The position numbers and the translations under genes are program-made. This document shows, piece by piece, positions 56,561-64,000 of a stretch of DNA of 64,000 bases (the first letter of the stretch is position 1; every line of letters begins with the position of its first letter). The notes under the pieces are model-generated. The model made no database searches, was not told where the DNA came from, and saw nothing but the letters and a program-made list of their open reading frames with translations. Source of the DNA: Meghimatium bilineatum (taxonomy: Eukaryota > Mollusca > Gastropoda > Stylommatophora > Philomycidae); NCBI GenBank assembly GCA_034231615.1, contig CM067316.1, positions 25,009,791 through 25,073,790 on the forward strand. The letters are read 5' to 3'.

Positions 56561-57464
56561 CGTCGCTGAATTTTCGGATGACGCGATTTAATGTCGAAAT
56601 CTTCAACAAACGAATGCTAAGAATTATATGAACATTAACACATCCGTCCAAGCGACTTCATATTCTAAACGTCAATACCTCTATAATTACTCAGTGAGCA
56701 TCTAACTACCACCACTCACACGATTTTCAGCGAACAATATTTTTTTTATAACTACAGAAAGCTGGCCATTATTTCATTGTATGTCAAATGTTGCCATGCT
56801 CAGCTATTAGGTTCACTGCCGTATCTGGGATAAAAGTATCGATACATTTACTTAAACAGTGCACATATGGCATGGATTGGATGCGTGCACCTAGCTGGTA
56901 CAGTAAGGTACAACTTTTAACAAGTCATGCTGAAAGTAACATATAAAGGGCGTAACGCTACGATTGTCCACTTGATGTCACTTATCGATGAGCGTGTTTC
57001 CTGGTGAATGCGGCTCACAAGTCTCAAGAAGCAATGAGTATTGCGAAATCATAAAAAGTCATAAATAGCCGTGAGAACTTCAAACAGTGCATATTGCGTC
57101 TTAAATGGTTTGAATACCTCGCTCTACGAATCTACAAATCCAGTGGTAAATGCTGTGATGACACTACGTCTGGAGTATGCAATACGTCGATTTCGATCTA
57201 TCGGTAGACACCTGAGTTGATTTAGAAAGACTGTTTTTCAACTGTTATCGCTAACCTTACCCGTGACCCTCAAAATCTCTATCAATAGGGGCTGGCGACC
57301 TTATTTATTTTTAGGCAACCATCAGCAACATATGACGTACATACGGCCGCGAATAGTTCCCGAGACCGTCAGCAGTTATAGAAGACCTGCTTACTAAATT
57401 AAGATGGACCCCATTCCTCACGTGTTGTGATTATTGTTTATCAACAACATTCTCTAGAATTTCT
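56561..57464. other. No gene recognised
   Basis: Mixed-composition sequence with no repeat or coding similarity I can name. Confidence 0.5.
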
Positions 57465-57604
57465 CAGCGCTGATCATAAACAAAGTCCCTTATCTTGGCT
57501 GATGTCACTGAGCACTGCGTATACATTTTTGTCCCTAGCCAATGAAAACCACAGATAAAGTCGTATCAGCCAAGATAAGTGATACTGATTTGTGATCAGC
57601 GCTG
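57465..57604. mobile_element. 140-bp MITE with ~40-bp terminal inverted repeats
   Basis: Left end CAGCGCTGATCATAAA...CTTATCTTGGCTGAT (57465-57503) and right end ATCAGCCAAGATAAG...TTTGTGATCAGCGCTG (57565-57604) are near-perfect inverted copies, so the whole element can fold into a hairpin. The CAG start is compatible with hAT-type ends, but I could not confirm an 8-bp duplication. Superfamily left open. Confidence 0.88.
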
Positions 57605-57839
57605 TACTACTTCGGAGAAATGCTTTGCTTATCACTATATAATGTATTAATAAAACCAAATGTGAACCAAAACCTTAGACCAGAGAAGTTCAGATTTAGA
57701 AGGATAAAAAAAAGGGCGTACACATTCAAGACGTACAGATTCAACATTTTTAAAAAACCTTTGTACTCTTTTCTGACGAAAGGTGCTGAGCCTACTCCAC
57801 AGTTTAGGTGAAGAGCTGCAATATCTCATAAACCTATAT

Positions 57840-58480
57840 AACGAAAGCTCAACATAACGAACAATACAGACAAATAGAAGTAATGTTTCTAGGCAGTGAA
57901 CTTTATACAATCAACATAAAGATAAATGATAAACTACTGAAACAAAGCGCAGGAATTTAAATATCTTGACATCATTTTTACAGATGACGGAAGAATGGAC
58001 TATGAAGAGATAGAGACAAGAGTTTAAAAGCTAACAAGTACATTATGAACTTACGCCAATTTGGAAACAGAAATCTACCCCGATGGAAAAACCAAAAGGA
58101 AAATCATACATTCAATCTTCATACCAAACATTGCGTTATCAATGTCAGACATGGACACTAACTAAAGAACAAGAGAGAAAGTTAACTACATGTGAAATGA
58201 GATGTTTAAGAAAAGCAGCAAACAGAACAAGAAGACTTAAAATATGCTACCCGATATACCCGATAAATGAAATTGTAGATCATTTGAGGAATGGGGATAT
58301 TACAAGAACTCTTGGAACAAAGTCTGTGGTCAAATATACTAAAAAACAGTGACTGAACTGATTCCGCAACTTAATGAGAATGAACCCTTAGTGGACAGTG
58401 GCAAGGGTTTACAACATGAAAATGAAAACAGCAAGATACAGATGAAGGCCATGAGGAAGATGGATGGAGTTACCAAAATT
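57840..58480 (+). mobile_element. LINE ORF2 post-RT fragment (family D-like)
   Basis: Segments include VMFLGSELYTINIKINDKLL (about 57885), LRYQCQTWTLTKEQERKLTT and CEMRCLRKAANRTRRLK (about 58125-58245), and VDHLRNGDITRTLG (about 58275). Same protein region as the minus-strand copy at 59810-60175 (LCYQCQTWSLSLSHYRKIVT, REMKCLRKAEG). Frame changes are present. Confidence 0.78.
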
Positions 58481-58539
58481 CTGAGAAATTACAATATTAC
58501 TGCACATCAAGAGACCAAACGTGTCATAGCACGAAAAGC

Positions 58540-58813
58540 GATCGTCATTCAATCCTGTGACGCCCTACAGCAACAGCAAGGAATAATGCTACGTTTTGTC
58601 ATGTATGTCGTAAGTGGCGACTAAGGCAATTTTGATGGAGTTGGCTGTCTGATGCCACAGAGGGTCAAAGCTACCCAGAAGTCATGTTGACGTTGGATGT
58701 TAGGCTGAAAGAAGAACTTATGAAGTTGTAAGCCAATAGCAGAATATATCCCGTTCTATGGACTACATCATGCTAATCTGCAGGAATTTGAGAACGAACG
58801 AAGAAGAAGAAAA
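58540..58813 (+). mobile_element. LINE A terminal segment
   Basis: GCAACAGCAAGGAATAATGC, CATGTATGTCGTAAGTGGCG, GACGTTGGATGTTAGGCTGA, CTGCAGGAATTTGAGAACGA and a (GAA)n tail ending at about 58811. A partial second terminus, CAGGAATTTGAAAACAAACG, follows at about 58823. Confidence 0.85.
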
Positions 58814-59332
58814 TGTCCGGGACAGGAATTTGAAAACAAACGCATGAGAAACTCTGAAACAAATGGCATAAATACTTTAGATTTATTCTCGAATCTCCAA
58901 TCATTTCGATACACAAGAATTACAGCAATTAAGCTGTTGTTTCCTATGTTCAGTCTGGTAATTCTACGGGGCATTTTTTCATGCCCTGAAGACTTTAACT
59001 CTTAGCGGTATGAAATGCTTTAAGAGGTAAAATATATTCAGATATGTCTATGTGTGTATGTAGAGCGCATGTTCCACTACTAGTATGTAAACACACAATT
59101 ACATAAAATCGTACAACCATTTGGTGGAATCAATGTTTATCACTTTTAACTGTAATCTATATAACTGCATGGTATAGGAGAGACAATTGGTCCGCATCAT
59201 TCCCGCATCTTTTTTTTAATCCATATAATTTGATACACATTTCCTTAAGCAGGATCACTCAAGGAGCCTATGCGATCGAAAAATATTACCAGTTGAACTG
59301 AAAATCTAACCTTTGACCACCAGAATAATTGT

Positions 59333-59600
59333 ACTTACGTCAAACACAGGCTTATATAATCGCTTAAATAAGACACGACAGATTATAACTAAAACTAGTA
59401 GGTAATGATGTGCACACAAGAAAACATACAAATTACAATACACAAATCATATTCAACGTTTCAACCAAAAGGTCTTTATCAAGCTACACACAAAACATCA
59501 AAAGACGACGAATGGAAAAATTATCACAACAAACAAACGTATCCAACGGAAATATGGAAATGAGATGCCGGAAGGTCAGGAAGTAGATAAAAAAAAACGT
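59333..59600 (-). repeat. Dispersed repeat P, copy 2 (possibly Penelope-like)
   Basis: Near-identical to 44377-44640. It includes, on the minus strand, GCTTGATAAAGACCTTTTGG then TTGAAACGTTGAATATG. Here the GAAACGTT part is intact where the other copy has GAAACATT. Confidence 0.62.
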
Positions 59601-59809
59601 CCACCAAACCACCAGAATATGAAGCCATTTTGCTAATCAATGAACTACTGTCCAAATGTTCAGTAAAATCCGAGGAAAACTGCATTATATCATCTATTGT
59701 CCTTCCCCAGGTGGTTTGTTATCCACTCTTGCTGTTAAGCGTAGGGGTGATTGGAGCTAGAGCTTGAGTTCTAGAGCCAGATGTGTGACCTCGGTTGTGC
59801 TATGATCGT

Positions 59810-60175
59810 GTTTGTTCAGGATGTCCCTGGCGTTTTCTATTCATCTTTTCCGTGGTCTTCCTCTGGCTTTGTACCCTAATGTCTTTTGGTTATATGCCTG
59901 TAATGGCAACTTGTGTTGCATTTTCATAATGTGGCCCAACCACTTGATCAGCTGCCTTTCTATGTATTCTTTGCAAGGTGTTATACCTATTCTTTCCCTG
60001 ATGTCTTCATTTCGTAATCTATCGAGCCTGGTGCCCTCAGCTTTCCTCAAGCATTTCATCTCACGTGTCACTATCTTTCTGTAATGTGATAATGAGAGAG
60101 ACCAGGTTTGGCACTGGTAACACAGTGTTGGTAGGAATATACTGTAAATCATTTGTCTCTTACCTTCCACCATGT
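59810..60175 (-). mobile_element. LINE family D-like ORF2 fragment
   Basis: A 110-codon minus-strand frame reads MVEGKRQMIYSIFLPTLCYQ, CQTWSLSLSHYRKIVTREMK, CLRKAEGTRLDRLRNEDIRE, RIGITPCKEYIERQLIKWLG, HIMKMQHKLPLQAYNQKTLG and YKARGRPRKR. These are consecutive conserved blocks of a LINE ORF2 post-RT region. This is one of the less damaged LINE coding stretches in the window. Confidence 0.85.
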
Positions 60176-60244
60176 TCCAAGATGTTTTTTAACCCTAAAA
60201 ATCAAAACATCATAATGCCCCCCGCATGTATTTATATAGGCTGC

Positions 60245-60590
60245 CCTGATGGACAGAACCGTTAATAAAAGTAACTTTGGAATATGATCAAGAACTAAAC
60301 GTTGCGTTTGTAGATCTGAAGAGAGCAATCGATAGAGTCGACGGAAAGCAATTATGGAGTAATTCAACAATGAAGTGCCAGACCACTTAATCAATCTATG
60401 TTAGTTCTTGTTAACTCAACTGCCAATATACAATTCAAATAAATACTGGAACTTAGAAAGTTGACATATTCGAACTGACTAAATTTAATGTCGCTGCTGC
60501 CACTTCGGTTCTTCATCCCACAAACCGATGATATATCCAGCCGCATTTCTATTTTCCTAATGCACTTTAATCTCAAATCTTGTATATATA
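60245..60590 (+). mobile_element. LINE reverse-transcriptase fragment
   Basis: One frame reads ELNVAFVDLKRAIDRVDGKQ plus LW (RT block FVDxxKAFDxV). Others give NDEVPDHLINLC and YNSNKYWNLES-like residues, corresponding to the following RT blocks. Short and broken. Confidence 0.7.
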
Positions 60591-60694
60591 AGTGCCATTT
60601 TATAATCCCCCCATCACCACTCCTCTAGTGACAACCACAAATATCTACTCATAGCCGTACATTTCCTCTGGAAACAATCACACATCTTCTCTAG

Positions 60695-62330
60695 TCACGG
60701 AAACACATCTGCTCTAACCGCAATAACAAATCACATATAACTATAGCCACACATCATTAACCACAGTCACACATCTCCTCTAACCACAGTCACACATTTC
60801 CTCTAACCACAGTCACACATCTCCTCTAACCATAGTCACACATCTCCTCTAACCACAGTCACACATTTCCTCTAACCACAGTCACACATCTCCTCTAACC
60901 ACAGTCACACATCTCCTCTAACCATAGTCACACATCTCCTCTAACCACAGTCACACATCTCCTCTAACCACAGTCACACATTTCCTCTAACCACAGTCAC
61001 ACATCTCCTCTAACCATAGTCACACATCTCCTCTAACCACAGTCACACATCTCCTCTAACCACAGTCACACATTTCCTCTAACCACAGTCACACATCTCC
61101 TCTAACCATAGTCACACATCTTCTCTAACCACAGTCACTTATCTCTAACCACAGTTACACATCTCCTGTAACCACAGACACACATCTCCTCTAACCAGTC
61201 ACACATCTCTAACCAATCACACATCTCCTCTAACCACAACAACACATCTCCTCTAACCACAACAACACATCTCCTCTAACCACAGTCACACATCTTCTCT
61301 AACCACATACACACCTCCTCTAACCATAACAACACATCTCCTTTAACGACAACAATACATCTCCTCTAACTACAACAACACCTCTACTCTAACCACAGCC
61401 AAGCATCTCCTCTGACCACAGCAGCACATCTCCTCCAACTACAACACATCTATAACCACAGCAACACATCTCCTCTAATTACAGCCAAGCATCTCCTTTA
61501 ACCACAACAACACATCTCCTCTAACCACAGCCAAGCATTTCCTCTAACCACAGCAGCATATGTCCTCTAACTACAACATATCTATAACCACAATAACACA
61601 TCTCCTCTAACCACAGCCAAGCATCTCCTCTAACCACAACAACACATCTTTTCTAACCACAACATGCATCTTCTCTAACCACATCGACAAATCTCCTCTA
61701 ACCACAACCACACATCTCTAATCACAGCCACAAATCTTCTCTAACCAGAACAAGTCATCTCTAGTGACAACCACATGTCACATATAGCTACAACCGCACT
61801 TGTCTAAACACAACCACGCCGCTTATCTACCCTCAGCCAGCCACACGTCTCTTTGAACCATAACCACACGAATCTAACCACACGTCTCCTCTATCCACAA
61901 CTAGTCTTTAGCCACCACCATACGCTTCTTCTAGCCACACCTCCCCACTGACCACAACTAGATGTCTACTCACCATCACACATCTCCTTTAACCACAACT
62001 ACACTTATCTAGCCACAACTATACTTCTCGTGCCACAACCACACGTCTTCTCTAGCCACAATCACACGCCTCCTCTAGTCACAACCACATCTCCCCCATT
62101 GACCTGATTCTTAAGACACAACCACAGGCCTCGTCTAGCCACAACTACATCTCCCTACTGACCAAAACCTGATGTCTCTAGACACAACCATACGCATCCT
62201 CTATGCATCCTCTATTCAAGAGCCCATGTCTCCTCTAACCACAACCACGCGTCTCTAGCCACAATTCTCCTGCCACAACCGCACGTATTCTCTCACCACA
62301 ACCATTTCTCTCAGACTACCTCTGATCACA
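60695..62330. repeat. ~23-bp minisatellite, roughly 75 units, centre homogeneous
   Basis: The core unit CACACATCTCCTCTAACCAC plus AGT repeats at 23-bp spacing from about 60765 to 61130. TTTCC and CATAGT variants recur every 3-5 units there. To the right, units decay progressively (CAACAACACATCTCCTCTAA, then irregular CACAACCACACGTCT). The gradient suggests recent amplification near the left end of an older array. Confidence 0.93.
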
Positions 62331-62609
62331 TTACCTTCTACCACCTACAACTTTCAGCAGTAACTTATTTTCTTACTTACCGCATCCTCTTCTTTTCTTT
62401 TTACCGTAACATGGTTTCCTATAATACAACCAATTTCCTTCTCTGAACACCTTTCAATGTGTGTCAACTATTTTCCTTTTATTTTAATACATTCCCTATA
62501 ACCACATCCCCTTTACTTCTACTCTGCGTTCATTTCTATCTCCTTTCTTTTTTATCTCAAAACATTTTCTATAGCTTCAACGCATTTTATCCTAAAAATC
62601 ATTCATCCA
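62331..62609. other. Pyrimidine-rich sequence, no gene
   Basis: T/C-rich spacer between two arrays; nothing else seen. Confidence 0.55.
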
Positions 62610-62790
62610 ATGTCAGATCAAACTGTCCAACTCCTTTTACTCTGCCTCATATCCTCACTTTCTGTTTCAATATTAGATCAAACTGTCCAACTCCTTTTAC
62701 TCTGCCTCATATCCTCACTTTCTGTTTCAATATCAGATCAAATTGCCCAACTCCTTTTACTCTGCCTCATATCCTCACTTGCTGTTTCAA
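62610..62790. repeat. 60-bp tandem repeat x3
   Basis: AGATCAAACTGTCCAACTCC then TTTTACTCTGCCTCATATCC and TCACTTTCTGTTTCAATATT repeats three times with few differences. Open frames across it reflect the 60-bp period. Confidence 0.95.
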
Positions 62791-62879
62791 ATCCCTAATT
62801 TCTGAATCTCTCTGCTTATATATCTCAGTCTCTTTCCTCCTACATTAACTCTTTCCACAACACATGCTCACTAACGCTG

Positions 62880-64000
62880 CTTCGTGACTCCATCGTGTAC
62901 AGCGAAGAAGCGATAGATCGCATGTCACAACACAAATATAAGAGGAGAGCCGCATATACAACCAAGACATCAGGAGGCAAATACTGCCACCAGACAAATG
63001 TCACTTGCCAAAGTTCACAGTGTGAATGCCATACCAGCAGACATCAACAAGATAGAAGTAGAAGTACTTGTTCAAAATCTTACTAAGATCTTTGTCACTT
63101 GCTGAAGAACACGAACCTGACCTCAAAATCTGAAAGATGCATGAATTGGCCACATATATAAAGGCAAGGTAACTAACAGTCCTGTGATCTTTGATATCCA
63201 TATGTGACAAAATATTAATTACTCGTATAATTCTAAACCGACTTACAGACACTGACAGATTATCTTCATTAAAAAGTACTGCGGATTTCGTGCAGGTCGC
63301 CAGGCGGTGGACTAGATATTTGCTGCTCAACTCCAAGAACACCAAAAGGAACTTTTTACATACGTAATCTTTACAAAGGCATTTGACAAAGTGAGCACAG
63401 ACGGTACAGAAATTTCTCGCCAAATCTGACTGCCCCAAAAATGTATCAACATCGTGCGAAAGTTCCATGTCGTTATTAGTGATGGAGTGTCATCACCAAC
63501 TTTTCCTGTCAACAATGGGGTCTTCTGCGTTCATTCTCAAACTCCCACTTGATCTATCTTGTAGCAGGACAATGGTCAAATTAGATTTCCAGCAGGATGT
63601 AGTCTAGAAAATGGAAATGCGTTCTGTTGCCGTTTTATTTTCGACAATAAACCGTCACAATGTCTTCGACAGTAACAATGGGGCCAAGAAGGATGCGTGT
63701 TTTCTCAAATGATGTTCAGCTTGATGTTTTCTTTCATGCTGACAGACACATCAAATGATGTAACAGTCATACAAAACAAATACAGAACAGACAACAAACT
63801 TTTCAACCTTAGACATCGGCATGCCAAAACTAAGATGTGAGACATGCTGGTCGTAGAACTTATCTATGCTAATGAATGGGCACTGAATCTGTAGACAGTA
63901 AGCAGGTCACCATAAATAAATTTTCAGAAGCTTCTGACAACTTTGGCTTCACCATCAACACAAAGAAAATAAATGTCATGTTTCAACCAGCACAAAATAA
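62880..64000 (+). mobile_element. RTE-type LINE RT region running off the window
   Basis: Blocks in order: RIILNRLTDTDRL (about 63225), CGFRAGRQAVDxIFAAQLQE (about 63280), YVIFTKAFDKVSTDG (about 63360), CPKNVSTSCESSM/IVRKFH (about 63450) and VSSPTFPVNNGV (about 63490). After an insertion come GCVFSQMMFS-like residues (about 63700), MLVVELIYANEWA (YADD counterpart, about 63845) and the FGFTINTKKINVMFQPAQN block (about 63945-64000). Stops and frame changes are present. The copy continues beyond 64000. Confidence 0.87.
63511..63683 (-). mobile_element. LINE A 3' end nested in RTE LINE, 10-bp TSD
   Basis: AACAATGGGG occurs at 63511-63520 and 63674-63683. The 153-bp insert, on the minus strand, reads CGCATTTCCATTTTCTAGAC, CTGCTGGAAATCTAATTTGA and GTGGGAGTTTGAGAATGAAC, then a GCAGAAGA tail. 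It is the same 3' subtype as 18041-18201. RTE coding sequence is continuous when it is ignored. Confidence 0.92.

Overview
This is an A+T-rich animal nuclear window with no bacterial or phage architecture. One host gene can be supported: the last three coding exons of a Rab3-type small GTPase on the minus strand (18813-18695, 15297-15173, 4054-3864). Their splice sites are canonical, their phases agree and the protein ends in a CSC prenylation motif. The 5' coding exon, which carries the P-loop, was not found in the 45 kb upstream of the third-last exon. That stretch is therefore probably a very long first coding intron, or it holds the boundary to a neighbour not visible here. The Rab3 sequence is protostome-like. 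The main LINE is an RNase-H-bearing I-clade type resembling the snail element nimbus, and other LINEs are of RTE type with a C-terminal C2H2 finger. I infer a mollusc, most likely a gastropod; this is inference from family resemblance.

Almost everything else is repeats of two kinds. The first is dispersed transposable elements, mostly 5'-truncated LINE pieces: family A (I-clade/nimbus-like, (GAA)n tail), family B (another RNase-H LINE, (GAA)n tail), RTE-type copies ending in a C2H2 finger and an (ATC)n tail, and a further group D with a (TAGA)n tail. There are also three kinds of tRNA-derived SINE, a Tc1/mariner element with an internally deleted relative, a 140-bp long-TIR MITE, and short non-autonomous elements. 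Several insertions have exact target-site duplications that I could read directly, and many are nested in one another.

The second kind is minisatellites. At least twenty tandem arrays are present, with units of 12 to 105 bp. The densest cluster runs from 18.9 to 36.2 kb and includes a 3-kb array of 40/45-bp units. Another long array, of about 23-bp units, lies at 60.7-62.3 kb.

Layout: 0-4 kb minisatellite, LINE A fragment and Rab3 terminal exon; 5-11 kb nested LINEs with a Tc1-derived MITE and a SINE; 11-19 kb SINE copies, minisatellite, Rab3 internal exons and LINE ends; 19-36 kb minisatellite belt with LINE fragments; 36-46 kb LINE B, RTE and Tc1/mariner elements; 46-60 kb LINE D, LINE A and LINE B copies, unassigned repeats and MITEs; 60-64 kb minisatellite, then an RTE reverse-transcriptase region running off the window.

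I found no undescribed biological system. The most instructive structure is a 1.6-kb minisatellite at 34.6-36.2 kb that appears to have grown out of the coding sequence of an RTE-type LINE.
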